A stretch of 64,000 nucleotides of DNA. Source: Eupeodes corollae (lineage: Eukaryota > Arthropoda > Insecta > Diptera > Syrphidae). The stretch's first letter is position 1. Each line of letters starts with the position of its first letter. The translations under genes were made by a program, and so were the position numbers. The DNA is taken from positions 54,082,991-54,146,990 of the forward strand of contig NC_079149.1 of the NCBI RefSeq assembly GCF_945859685.1, in the 5' to 3' direction. Under the pieces are notes generated by a model that saw only the letters and a program-made list of their open reading frames with translations, did no database searches and was not told the DNA's origin. This document shows positions 11,544 to 22,920 of this stretch, piece after piece.

Positions 11544-13065
11544 ACTTCCCATAGGAACAATATAAAAGTAATCGGTCCGATTTGTGGAATTGAAAAGTTT
11601 GACATTTCCCGAAGCTACAAGGAGTCTAGAATCTAAATAAAAGATTTTAAGAGAGTTGGACCTTTGGGAAGCTTTTTTCGTCGTCCATAGCTCAAGAACT
11701 AGTAGAGATATAATATAATATATAATTTTTGTTATATAGATAATAATGCAGAAAGGGCTGTAAGGCAAATTGAGTGGGTGGTTTTTTTTATCATAACAAT
11801 TTAAGAAACAGGTGAACATTTTGTGTTTACCTAAAAAATCTCACTCACCAATAATGCTAGCGTCTTAAATTAAATTTTATAATACGTATTGTAACGTGAT
11901 ACCAAACTATTACATTTTTGGAAAAAAAAACAATTAACGGGTTTTTGTAAAAATCAAAAAAAACTGAACAAAAATATTTATCACCTCGAATATTTTACGA
12001 ACAGAAAATGATTTTATCTCTTAAACAATTGTGTCCAACAAGGAATAACGTTTTTTGACATCTAATAAAATTTTGAGAAAAATGGAATTGACAGTGTTTT
12101 TACCAAAAATAAAAACCAAAACAAAATATTATTAAAAGTTGGTAAATATTTATTTTCGACTCAAATATATCTTAAAAAATTAAACATTTTGGCTTAAAAC
12201 TAATTTCATCTTATAAAAATATTGTTTTCGACATTCAGTTTATTTTTCCCTAGCTAGATGTCGCCCGTTGCGCACTTTAAGTTGGTCACTTTCCACTTGT
12301 GCGCCCCACCAGGCTTCCTCTACTGCGCTGTTTTGTGGGCGTGGATTCGAAGACTTTCCAGTCGTTGGACTTTAATCCTTCTGGCTAAGTCTTCATCGCT
12401 GTACAGCCCGTATAGCTCGACGTTCTATTTTCTCCTCAGCTCATCTTCTTTGCATAAGGTACCGTAGATCACGCGGGAACTTTTTTCTCGAAACCACTCA
12501 AGGTGCTTTCGTCCGCTTTTGTCATGTTCCTATTCAGAGTTATTCTTCTTTAGCCACCACAATTCTAATAAATCCCAGATTGGCCTCACGTTATTGGTCA
12601 GAGTTTTGACGTGAGAGCTCGTACTATTTCTTCAAGGACGATGCTAATGACAGCGCGTCACCTTGTGTAAAGCCTTTTTTGACATCGAAAGGTTCTGTTA
12701 AGTTGTTTCCAACCTTAATGAAACAGCTCGAATTCTCCATGATCATCCTGCACAAATGGACGAGTTTGGCAAGGATGTGAAAACTAGACATGGCTCTACC
12801 CTGTTGATGCTGTCATATGCAGCCTTGAAATCGATGAAGAGGATTTTTAGTTAATCTTTTAGAGAAATTCAACTGAAAACTTATAAAAAATAACACAAAA
12901 ACCTAAAAATAGAGCTAAAACAAAAAGAACAAAGAAAGGTATTGACTTCAATTTTTATATCTCACCAAGCTATTGTTAAGAATATTTTTTGGAAGTTTTA
13001 AGCAAGACAAATCGACAGACGGGATGGGAAGTTATAAGTGTGGGCCAAATAGCATCCTCTTTTTT
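11544..13065 (+). repeat. AACTTCCCAT repeat family, copy 1, split by a LINE insertion
   Basis: The head begins with AACTTCCCATAGGAA at 11544, followed by the family's conserved block 'ggtccgatttgt..aattgaaaagtttgacattt'. Internal units with 'aattgacagt..tt' and 'tattttcgactcaaatat' run to about 12240. The conserved tail, 'aagcaagacaaatcgacag' then 'gggatgggaagtta', is found only at 13000-13035, after a minus-strand LINE fragment. The simplest reading is one repeat copy interrupted at about 12245-12850. The family is not coding as far as can be seen, and its class is unknown. Confidence 0.65.
12246..12850 (-). mobile_element. Non-LTR retrotransposon fragment inserted in a repeat
   Basis: On the minus strand there is FIDFKAAYDSI (RT motif A) close to plus 12830. 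Towards 12260 comes the C-terminal block common in this LINE family: VELYGLYSDEDLARRIKVQRL (here in broken frames) and a following R-rich segment. It is the same family as 2101-2830 and 39740-40450. Stops and frameshifts are present throughout. Confidence 0.65.
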
Positions 13066-15610
13066 GTGTATTAGCTAAAAATTGTTGTCCTATCAAAAAT
13101 GATTGAATGTTACGGATGTGTAAGGAAATATCTTAACCAAATTCACCTTTGTTGGAATTTTTGTTCGAAGTGAGTACATAATTCTCTGTGCTAGATTTCA
13201 TCATTCTGTAAGAATTTGGAGTCCTCATTTTCATTGATACCAACTGTGAAAATGAAGATGAAAACAGTACCACAAGACCATCGTTTATGCAAAGTTTTAA
13301 GTAAAATTCTTCATATTTTTGATACAATGTCAGTGCGAAAGTTACAGTAAGTTAATATGTTTGAAAGTTTTCGCAGGAACCACTTATTCTGAGTTGATAT
13401 TTAAAGAAATTCACGCAAAATTTTACAAATATATCTTTTTTGTGAGGTTTCCTTTTATCAACGAATTTATTTAGAATTGTGTTCCATTAAGGACTTGGCT
13501 GGGAACAATATCACAAAATTGGTAAAAATTAATATTAGTTTCTCGATATCTCGTGAATAAAAGAAGGTATTGACTTCAAAATTATTTCATTTTGTGCTAA
13601 ATTTTGATGTTGACAAAGATATTGTATCCATACATTTGAATTGAAAACCCCTGCCATTATTTGGAGTAGAAGAATAAACTCTTTAACAATGCCTTAAAAT
13701 TAAATTGGAATTAGTGGAGTAAATGTTCAAATAGGTTATGAAAAATGTTGTGAATATGGTACTAAATGGCACTACAGTCGAAGCTGTGGAGATTAGTTTA
13801 CATTGTTAATATATGTATTTTTTCCTTAGAATAAAATAAAAATCCAATGTTTCTTCTAAAAAAAATACTATTTTTTACATCAAATTGAAACACTTTATTG
13901 GAAAATACTTTATACTTTTTATAATAATGTTTGTAATAAATGTCGAAAAAGTGTCTTTAAAATATGGTTTAAAATAATTAACTTAGAACTGAATTTTTAA
14001 TTCGTAATCAGGACATCAATCATCTTGAGCAACGTAAAACCATTGTTACCAACAAGATCAAAAGATGTCAACAATATTTTACTTGATTTAGTAATCAAAG
14101 TATTTTGAAAGCAAAAAAAGTAAAATTGAAGTCCCTTTCACCTCTACTTCAGTTAAATTGATAAAAGCTTCGAAATTAACTCAAGAGTAAGCCATCATAT
14201 TGTTTATTTAGGATAAATCATTTTGTGGCATTTGGTTAAAACATATTTTTAAGCTCATTTAATACGAAATAGGGTGGTCCGTATTTTATAAATTTTTGAA
14301 TTAATTCGAAAGCAACCATTAAACCATGATCTTATAAGGATGTACAGTTAGAATTGTGACTTAATTGATACATTTATTAAAGAGAATCAAAATGCATACG
14401 GATTTGCTTTGGCATTTTTAATCTATTCGTGTTCATTTTCCGTTGCCTCATTTCAGCTATAATTTAAATTAGTTAAAGTCAAGCTCAAAATTTAGATCTT
14501 AGACTTTACCCGCTTGTAGTAATCTTATGAAATCTATTTAAGACTATCTATTTTAAATATTAAAAACTATATAAATAGCAACTACCCTTATGAACATTGC
14601 ACACAAAACTATGAACCTTACTCTAAATTAACTCTTATTAATTCCTTGTCAATCAATCGCTTTTATCATTTAAGATTTATTATAGCTTTCAATCATAAAT
14701 GATTTTACATGTCACAATAGGATTTCAAAAGATTTTTACCTTAAGGCTATGTTTTGGTTGACTTTGAAAGTGTTGAGATAAAATTAATATCAGAATAAAA
14801 AATATGAATGTCAATTCACTTCTGAAAACTTAAGTATGGACTTCGATTTCGAACAAGCATTAGTTTTCTTAAAACAATAAAGGTTATTGAACTCATTGAA
14901 CATTTCATTTCGTTATGCAATTAAAAAATAGTATCTGAAAATGATTAATTTTATATTTGTTTTGAGTGTTTACAGACAGGTTCAAAATCTATGGTGTTTG
15001 GAAGGGATATTAATACAGTTTAAAAATTCTTAAGAATCTTCACGTTGACTGCATTTAATTATATGTCTAAGAGGAACTTTGAAAAGATTTCATTTATATG
15101 TATGTACATATGCATATGTTATTATTTTAAATCAAATTAAATACATGCCTCGATGAACATCACTATGAAGGCGCTATAACAAATTTTTTCTAGTCTTCAT
15201 TATATTTCTCAAGACTAAATCAGACAAGACACATTAGTTACTTTTTGATGATAAAGATAATAATCTCTTAAAACCGAACACCAATAAATAATATTTACTG
15301 CAAATTATTTTTCATATAATGAAAGCCATTCCACACACTAGATTAGCCGAAAGGCTTTCAAGATAACATAGTATTTTACCTTGAAGAAGTTGGCTGACGG
15401 AATGTTTTTAGTATCAAAGGACTATGATTAAATGAAGATGATAATTATGTTAATAGCTTTAACTTTATGTTATTATTAATGGCTCATAGTTAAGCTCATG
15501 TTAAGCTGTTCAATACTTAGATAATTTAGATTAAATGAAATAAACCCACAGAACAAGGTTGATCGTATTTGCTCATAAAGTTGTTTCATATTTGTAATGA
15601 TTTAAAAAAA
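13066..15610. other. AT-rich stretch with faint traces of the AACTTCCCAT repeat family
   Basis: Around 13400-13640 phrases such as 'aaaattggtaaaaatt' and 'tctcgatatctcgtg' resemble internal units of the repeat family. They are too diverged to call a copy. Nothing else was recognised. Confidence 0.4.
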
Positions 15611-16075
15611 TGTATCAACAGAAAAGAATAGCGTTGTCAGAACGCTAAATAGTTGGTTGAAACTTTGCAAACCATTTCCACCTCGAAGCAGAATTTTCCC
15701 GCAAATTAGAATCTACGAGTGATTGTTAAAAAGCCGATGGATCTTTCAAGAGTGAAACGAGTGCCCAGAAATTGGAGATAAAGGGTAAGTCGATATATAT
15801 CCAACAGGACTTTGTCACATGTCACACAACAACAAAGTTATGTTTTTTTGTATGAGCTAAATACAAAAGGATTTGCGTTATTTCACGTCTTATGAAAATG
15901 TCAATTGGCATTCACAATCATCTGATTTGACACCGTTTGACTTCTTTCCATGTTGGTATTAAAAAAAAACACTGTACGTCCAAAAGTCAAGTACTATGCA
16001 TGAGCTTAATAATAGAAAAATATGAACAGAAGTATTTGATAAGCCGTGGTCAACACCGAACCCATGACAGAAACA
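15611..16075 (+). pseudogene. Tc1/mariner-type transposase relic
   Basis: Plus-strand broken frames give a C-terminal DDE-transposase phrase: SDLTPFDFFP near 15920-15950, the decayed form of the WPxRSPDLTPxDFFLWGY signature. About 60 bases later comes KSSTMHELNNRKI, which matches the usual position of a (T)I(H/Q)ELKNRI helix. Upstream at about 15700 is a segment like the N-terminal helix region. In-frame stops and an indel show that it is inactive. Terminal inverted repeats were not found. Confidence 0.55.
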
Positions 16076-17235
16076 ACTTAATTCTGAAAATGTTCACCAG
16101 AACTTAAATGAATTTAAGACTTTAAGATTAACCAAATATTCAATCTCTCTGATTTATTGTATAAAGACTTAAATAATACAATAGTTAATTTAAGTAGTTG
16201 GACAATGAAATCTGTTAAACTAAATCAATACCTAAAATGGAACATTACAACAATCCAAATCTTCTTTCTTATTTAGGGCAAATCAATGTTTAGTTTTTAT
16301 AAAACTTTATTTTCTCCTACAACCAATTTTAATCATATTTTTATTGAGTTGTTCATAACTTAAGCTTCAAAATGCGAACCACACATATGTAAGTCAAGTT
16401 TTACGCCATCAATTTCTTAATATTCTTTGTTGAATTCCCATATTACAAAGGTACCTACCAACATACCGCTTCTCCGTAATTAAATAATTAAAATTAACAA
16501 TGATTCATTAAGCAATAGGTATACAGAAATAGAATGTTACCGTCTTTTTTTTATTAATCTCTTTCAATCAGTAAGGTACCTGCGCCTATAAAGTAATTCA
16601 TCAAAGTTATATTCATAAAAAGAAATAAAAAGTGAAAACCTACTCCCATTCCAGAAACAAAATACAAGACATAACCATTGAGGAATTTCTTACATTTCTT
16701 ACATTTTCCCCGCATTACATACATAATGTAGCTATAGTGCGTTCTGCGTCCTACATTGTTTTTTTTTTGTCTTTTCTTGAATCGAGTGTGTTTTCACTTT
16801 CATTTGTCCCCAAGAAGCAAGAAATCAACATAATAAATAAAACTTCCTTATGTGATTAAATCGATGATAAATTTAATTCCCTCATAGCGATGCCCTTAAG
16901 TTATTGAAAACTAAACCATGCAACCGAATATGTATAAAGTGCTGTGTAAAAGAAATATGTTTCGGAGTATGCTGAAGGAATGTATCGGCCTTTATAATTG
17001 GGACTTGACAACATTTAATTTAAGTTTTAGTAACACTTGAATAATTATAGTAAATTTGTTCAGTAAACTCAACGGCGGCGGCGTTTTCAAGAATTGGGTA
17101 TTGCTCAGATTATATTGCAAAGTATTTTGCGTAAGGATATTGGTTTGCATCGAAACAAGATCAAGAATTGGGCGATATATTCTTTGAAGAGACGTATGTT
17201 TTCCATTTGGGCAAGTTGTCAAATCTCTATTGGAA
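16076..17235. other. AT-rich stretch, no gene seen
   Basis: A 75-codon open frame at 16632-16859 has no recognisable motif. No transposon ends were found. Confidence 0.4.
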
Positions 17236-17482
17236 AACCCTTTAACCATTCCTCTGTGCGAGTAATGTTGTCAGGAATGGAGGGAATCTGCGGTTTATAT
17301 GCCGAATCCGAACAGATAATTTGAGATAGCACTTTTTCATGACAAGAGTTACTCTTGAAGACTTTGTCAATTCCTCGCAAGATGCAGTACCTGTGAAAAG
17401 ACTTTAGACGGCATAGGAAGGGATCGAACCCAAGATCCTGATATGAAAGTCAACGCACTAACCATCATGCCATGGGAATATA
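17236..17482 (-). mobile_element. tRNA-derived SINE, copy 2 (3'-truncated)
   Basis: On the minus strand the head reads TGGCATGATGGTTAGTGCG (A-box region), then GGGTTCGATCCC (B box). The body follows, with 'ggaattgacaaagtc' and 'actcttgtcatgaaaaagtg'. The copy stops near 17240, before the 3' tail. Its B box is closer to the canonical tRNA sequence than that of copy 1. Confidence 0.78.
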
Positions 17483-17944
17483 GAACTTTAGTATAAATTG
17501 CGTCCTAATTTCAAGCAATTTGCTACCTGTATTCTGTACTACGTATTCGAAAGCATTTATTGAAATTTTTAATAATTTGTATGGGCAAACTTCAAACGTT
17601 TAATCAAAAGTAAGCTGTAAGTATTTACATATATTCTAAAAAGAAAGATTATAAAAAATAAATAGCTTATTTTAACTGGCAATTAAAGAATGTCATTTTA
17701 ACTACACGTAAGGCAAGAAAAGTCTTACTTTAAAAATAACCCCAAAGAATTTGAGAACGCACCCTTTACCTAATAATAATTGAACTGTCATTATTGATTT
17801 ATACTATAATTTATATGCATTTTAACTTGTCTCTTGAAAGTGAGTAACGTTACGCAATTTGTTGAAGTTGTTTTTTCTTTAGTTTTCGATAAAGAAATCG
17901 GAATTTTTATAAAGCTTTACCAAAAACTTTATTAAAAATATAAA

Positions 17945-18850
17945 ATGTTGGGAGGCGACCTACACTGATAACCATCCGTAACAGTCTTTCGATTTGTCTA
18001 AAACCTTAACAAAATATTGATATCAATATTTTGGGTAAGATAAACAATTTGAATTCAATATCATCGCCTAATACTTAAGTCAAAAACAATTTCTCATCAG
18101 TTTTTTGAAAGTTTTCGTGTTTTTCAAAAAGGAGTCAGTTGAATTATTCTAAAAAATTAACTATAAGTTAGTAATAATTTTTTTGATATGATAAAATAAG
18201 TTTGGGTTCAATAACTTTATCCTATTCCAGAGATTTTTAGTCGGAAGCCAATTTATATCAATTTTAGTAGCATTTTATGAAAGTTTTTATTTCTTAGATA
18301 AAAAAAAATAAAGATTTAATTTTTCTATATCGGTACGTTAACAACAAAACTTCTCACAGAATGAAATTATTTTGAAGACAATACTTTAATTTATTCCCAA
18401 TATTTAATTTAGATTTTAATCTCTATGAACGAACTGACTGTTAAAATTTTACGGAAAATAATGTTTTTTTTGTGAAATGAAATTAGTTTAAAGACAATGG
18501 CGTAAAATTTTAAACAACCTATTGATAGGGGTTTAACAATTTACTTTTTACCAATTTTCTAAATATTTAACAATTTACTAAGGAAGTTTAAAATTTTAAA
18601 CCTTTCTTTTTGTTTTGCTAACTAGTGCATTTCTAATTGGCTTTCATTAAAAACGAGCATCCAAACATGTCTAAAAATTGACAGTTCGTGAAATAAACAA
18701 AACAAATACGCTTAAACGGTCTATTAATCTGAATTTTAACCTTAGACAATTTTCAAGGGATAGCAAATCGTTTAAAATGAGCTTAGTAAATTGCTAAAAT
18801 TGGCTTTAACATTTTTAAATCGTTTAAAATTTTAAGCTTATATCTCTATT
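17945..18850 (-). repeat. AACTTCCCAT repeat family, copy 2 (inverted, head missing)
   Basis: The left edge, 'ggaggcgacctacactgataaccatcc' followed by 'tttcgatttgtct', is the reverse complement of the family's tail. Internal units in inverted orientation follow, with phrases such as 'tcggaagccaatttatatcaa'. No inverted head is present. The sequence runs directly into copy 3 at 18851, so the two stand tail-outward in inverted arrangement. Confidence 0.55.
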
Positions 18851-19622
18851 AACTTCCCATAGGAAGTTATTGTAATGGTGCCGATTTGTCGAATCAAAAT
18901 TTTGACATTTCTCGACGTTTCAAGGTCACTATAGTCGAAATAAAAGATTTTAAGAAAGATGTCTGTGCGTGCGTGTGTACGTACCTTCGTACGTTCGCAA
19001 CGTTTTTTTCGTCGTCAAAAGCTCAAGAACCACTAGAGATATCGACTTCAAATACATTTTGTTATACAGAGAATAATGTAGAAATATGCCGAAAGGCCTC
19101 TCAAGAAAATTGCGTCGATGGTTTTTTTACCCTAGCAGTTTAAAAAAAGGTAACCCTAAATATCTCGCGAACCAACAACGCTAGAGACTTGACTTTGATT
19201 AATCCAAAACAATTATATCTCCAAAACAATTTGGTGCACCAAAAAATAACGTTTTTGATATTAGGTACAATTTTGAGAAAAATCGAATTGGCAGTTTTTT
19301 TATAAAAAATAAAAACCTAAAAAAACATTACTCAAAGTTGGTAAAAATTGGATTTCGACTCAAATATCTTTTCAAAGGCTCCCGGAAATTACGCCAGAAT
19401 TTTTTTTGGAAAAAACCCCAGAAAATTCTGGCTTTTTTCCTAGGAAAATATCCCAATTATTTCTGGCAAAATTTCGGAATTTCAGGCATTTTTTCATAAA
19501 AAAATTCTGGCGTTTTTTCCATTTACAGAAATGTACTGTATTTTGTATATATTGTTGTAATAAATAAACAGTTTTACTACACATTCTTTGTCTCTATCAT
19601 CTATTTTAAAAATTATTGTTTA

Positions 19623-19823
19623 GTTGCTTTCGCGAATTCATCATTGACACTTGACGTTGTGAAAAAAACATGCAACGTTGTGTTGTTGCCGTGCTGTCAT
19701 ATGAAAATATGCTCGGAGTGCAACTTAAAGTTGCAAGCTCAAGCAGTTGCTGATTCAAACGAAAATTATAAATGTCCATGCTGCCGGGAAAACGTAGCAG
19801 ACACTTTGCAAGTTTACATTTAG
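19623..19823 (+). pseudogene. RING-finger C-terminal remnant inside the hAT-like element
   Basis: An open frame ends in TAG at 19821-19823. It contains LPCCHMKICSEC followed after about 20 residues by YKCPCCRENV, which fits ligands 3-8 of a C3HC4 RING: C and H in PCCH, C-x2-C in ICSEC, C-x2-C in CPCC. The first C-x2-C pair is not visible upstream, so the domain is partial. No transposase domain accompanies it. It may be the end of the element's original ORF or a captured host exon. Confidence 0.55.
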
Positions 19824-19904
19824 TAAAAAAATTTTGTTCCTTTCTATTTTTTTAAATAAATTGTTACAAATAAAAAAAATTATTGAAAATTTTAGTAATT
19901 TTTT

Positions 19905-20048
19905 GCGTGAAGGCCACGCCGGCCGCCGTAACCGCGCCACGTCCGCAACGCCATGCCACTTGAGCTAGCCGCGCTGCGCCGCATCCGCAACGCCATGGCC
20001 GCGCCGAGCCCGCGAACGCCCCCTCCCCGCGGGTGCATGTCAGGGGCT
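19905..20048. repeat. GC-rich minisatellite-like block
   Basis: About 140 bases of very high GC in strongly AT-rich surroundings. The phrase 'tccgcaacgccatg' recurs with a period of about 42 bases (near 19942 and 19984), and 'ccgcgcc' variants surround it. It lies inside the hAT-like element and ends before 'ttttttcctgttg'. No plausible coding frame was recognised in it. Confidence 0.6.
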
Positions 20049-21453
20049 GTTTTTTCCTGTTGTTATAAAATGTCTACAATATTGACCAAGTAGCGACTTT
20101 TAAAATGCAAAACATTTTCTGGCTTTTTTTCCAAATTGATATGTATTAGGAAATTAGGCCAGAATATATCAATTGATTTTCTGGCCTAATTTCCATGTTG
20201 GTTTCTGATTTTTTACCATTTCTGTCTGACACAATTTCCAATGTTTCTGGCTTATTTTCCACAAAAAATTCTGCTTCTTTTTCTAATTTGAAGCAGAAAA
20301 CATTTTCTGGCGTTTTTTGGACAAAAAAACCTGGCGTAATTTCCGGGAGCCTTTTTAAAATTTGAGATTATGGCTTCCAACTTATTTTATCTTATAAGAA
20401 ATATTGTTTTCAACATTCTGAAAAATTTTGAGAAAAATCGAATTGACAGTTTTTCACAAAAATTAAAAACCTAACGAAAATTAATAAAAGTTAGTAAAAT
20501 TGATTTTCGACTCCAATAACTTTTTAAAACTTTGAGATTTTGGCTTGAATCTAGTTTTATTTTAAGAGAAATATTGTTTTGAAAATTCGATAATTTTTTT
20601 AGAAAAATCGAATTGAAAGTTTTTTTTAACAAAAAATAAAAACCTAAAAAAGCATTTCTAAAAGTTTGTGAAAATTTATTTTCGACTTAAATGTCTTTTC
20701 AAAAATTAAAAATATTGGTTTAAATTTTTTCTCACATTTTTAGACATTCAGTGAATTTTTTGATAAAAATCTACAAAAAAAGTACGAACATTTGGTAGAA
20801 ATAATTTTCGGTTCTCGATATCTAAAATGAATTTCATTCGTCCAATTTGCATTTGTTTATATAAGAAATAAAAACTACTAAAATTGGTAAAAACTGGTTA
20901 ACGACTAAAAAGCTAAAAATAGATTTTAAAATCAAACTATTTCATCACATGCAAAACATTGTTATTAAATTTAAATTCTTTTAGAATAATTCAATTGACA
21001 ACTTTTTACTATAAACCTTTTAAGCAAGATAAATCGAAAGATAGGTTGGAAAGCTAACATTGTGGGTCGCATCTCAGCATCAACTGGTTCTTGAGATATG
21101 GACGTATACAAACACAGACATCCCCCTAAAAATATTTGATTTCGATTCTATAGAGTTTGAAAAGTCAAGAAATGTCAAAATTTTCCATTCGACAACTCGG
21201 AACTATTAAGACAGCTTAATATGGAAAATTAATAAATCTGTCTGAAGTAAAATTAAATAATTGCAAACAAAAATTTCATATACATCAGTTTTGTACACAG
21301 CATTGTAAATTAATGTTATGTATGTTGCAACAAACAATGAAAACAAAAACAAAGTCTATATTCGGCCGGCAATCAATTGATTATATTTTTCATATCCAAA
21401 AAGAAAACATTAACAACAAAATTAAGCTCAAGCAAAAAAATCCAAAATACAAC

Positions 21454-21557
21454 TTAAACAAAAAAAAGATCTTGAGAATCCGGTAACTGTGTGATCGGTT
21501 CGAATTGAATCGAGAAGCCAGAGGAATCCAAGCTCCCATCATGAGGTGTCTGAACTG
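21454..21557 (-). CDS. Possible terminal coding exon, unassigned
   Basis: The minus strand has a frame of about 33 codons after an acceptor-like ATTCATCAG, ending with TAA at 21454-21456. It encodes an acidic, Ser-containing stretch (for example SGFSIQFEPITQLPDSQDLF). The base composition is less AT-biased than its neighbours. No upstream partner exon could be joined with a matching phase, and I do not recognise the peptide. It may be chance. Confidence 0.2.
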
Positions 21558-22439
21558 ATGAATATTAAAATTATATTAAATAATTATGATAAATGGAGAA
21601 AGTTGCTTGCCGAATGCCAATGTTGCTCGGATTCGGAGTATCTTTTTCGATTCGATTATAACATTTTCCCAAAGTAAGGCGATGCATACTACAGGTATAG
21701 GTATGGTATGGGATTATGCAACTTTTGTCAACCTAAAGAAGAAGGTGGAGTGATAATTGATTTTATTGTCTAATCAAAATAATTTGTTTTGATATCATTT
21801 TTGTTGTTTGCAGAAAGCCGATTTACATTTTTGTATGGAACTGGCGAATGCTTTTAAGCTTTTGGTGAGGGTGACGTAGTTTTTTACTTTTATTTTAATG
21901 ATAATGAAAACATATAACTAATTTGTTACGGTTATCACTTTTGAAGTGTTTTAATTTTTTTATTATTATTGTTATTATTATAGTGAAATATGGTAATGGA
22001 ATTAAGTTTTAGTGATCTATAAAGTAAATATTTGATAATCTTGACTAAAAATGTAGGTCAGTTATTGAATTCTTCGATTTTTAGAAAAAATTGTTGGTCA
22101 ACATCGACAAAGTATGTTAATATCTTTATTACAAATATGAATACAACGAATTTCTGAATTCAAATAGATTTCCGAAAGAAACAGAACACATCGTCACAAT
22201 TTTTCTTGTCTCATCCTTTGGTACCGTCATTTTAAAGGCTTTGTCCTTTCGTTGTTTAACCGTACTACGCGAATGTTAAACACCGAAGCTTTGTCCAAAA
22301 TCCAATGAAAACCGACAGGTCCTTTTTTGTCATACATATATAAAGGGTATATACATTTTTAAACTAAAAGTTCTTACCATCGGTTTTTAGTTTAGTGGCA
22401 ATGAGGGAGATAGTTAATTACTTTTTCTATCAACACACC
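21558..22439. other. Unassigned stretch with a weak exon-like piece
   Basis: At 21814-21864 on the plus strand, a 51-base piece is framed by TTTGCAG and GTGAGG and is open (KADLHFCMELANAFKLL). No neighbouring exon could be tied to it. The remainder is AT-rich with no other signal. Confidence 0.25.
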
Positions 22440-22920
22440 GCTATAAATTCAGACAACGTAACCAGCGCTGTAATCAAAAGGAAAATAACTCTTGAAAATC
22501 GCTACTTTTTAGACTTAAAATGCAATTGCGTAGTAAAGTCCTCTCTCGAGCATCATTCCCATCTATAAGACACTCATCATCAATTATTTCATTCATGGCG
22601 CTGAGGCTTAATACTTCGCTGAAAATTCTTCGAGATAAAAATCTTCGGTTGATTTTTGGTCTCGCCTGCATAGATTGAGGGTGGATAAGAAGATTTACTT
22701 TACAGCAAAACTGATCTGGTCAAAAGCAAAAAAGTCCAACGACTTAGATAGCTCGGACAACACTCCAGCCCGGGAGGTCTTCAAACCTAATTCTGATGGA
22801 CGGCGCTGTAGACGAATTCCACGACGACGCCCTAACTTAGCGTTCGAAACTCTGGAGACAGTTAGATAGGGACCAAGCTCGGTGTAGACGCATGTTGGTT
22901 GAGGCCCAAATTTTTAACTG
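22440..22920 (+). mobile_element. Non-LTR retrotransposon 3' end
   Basis: The plus strand carries the C-terminal signature of the endonuclease/RT LINE family: REVF.PN.DGRR near 22768-22805, an Arg-rich GRRCRRIPRRRP segment, and the ending DQARCRRMLVEAQ at 22865-22905 in a shifted frame. Frameshifts separate these blocks, so the copy is dead. It lies in the opposite orientation to the copies at 2101, 12246 and 39740. Confidence 0.62.

Larger units (their letters stand above)
19377..20351 (+). mobile_element. hAT-like non-autonomous DNA transposon, 975 bp, nested
   Basis: Left end GGCTCCCGGAAATTACGCC; right end is its inverted copy, GGCGTAATTTCCGGGAGCC, apart from inner mismatches. Flanks are ttttcaaa (19369-19376) and tttttaaa (20352-20359), an 8-bp target duplication with one mismatch. 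Subterminal regions repeat a 'ttctggc' motif many times in both orientations, as in hAT elements. The interior holds a RING-finger coding remnant and a GC-rich minisatellite. The 8-bp duplication fits hAT, but P-like elements also make 8 bp, so the superfamily is an inference. Orientation is given as that of the RING frame. Confidence 0.72.
18851..21206 (+). repeat. AACTTCCCAT repeat family, copy 3, with nested hAT-like element and an inverted second head
   Basis: Begins with the perfect hairpin AACTTCCCATAGGAAGTT at 18851, then the conserved head with an alternating CGTGCG/GTACGT stretch (18960-19000). Tandem units follow, carrying 'aaatcgaattg.cagtttttt' and 'ttttcgactcaaatatc'. A 975-bp hAT-like element interrupts it at 19377-20351. 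The family tail is recognisable at 21010-21083 ('gtgggtcgcatctcagc'). Immediately after, 21091-21206 is the head again in inverted orientation ('acagacatcccccta', then 'gaaatgtcaaaattttcc'). It is therefore a composite of at least two copies. Confidence 0.65.
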
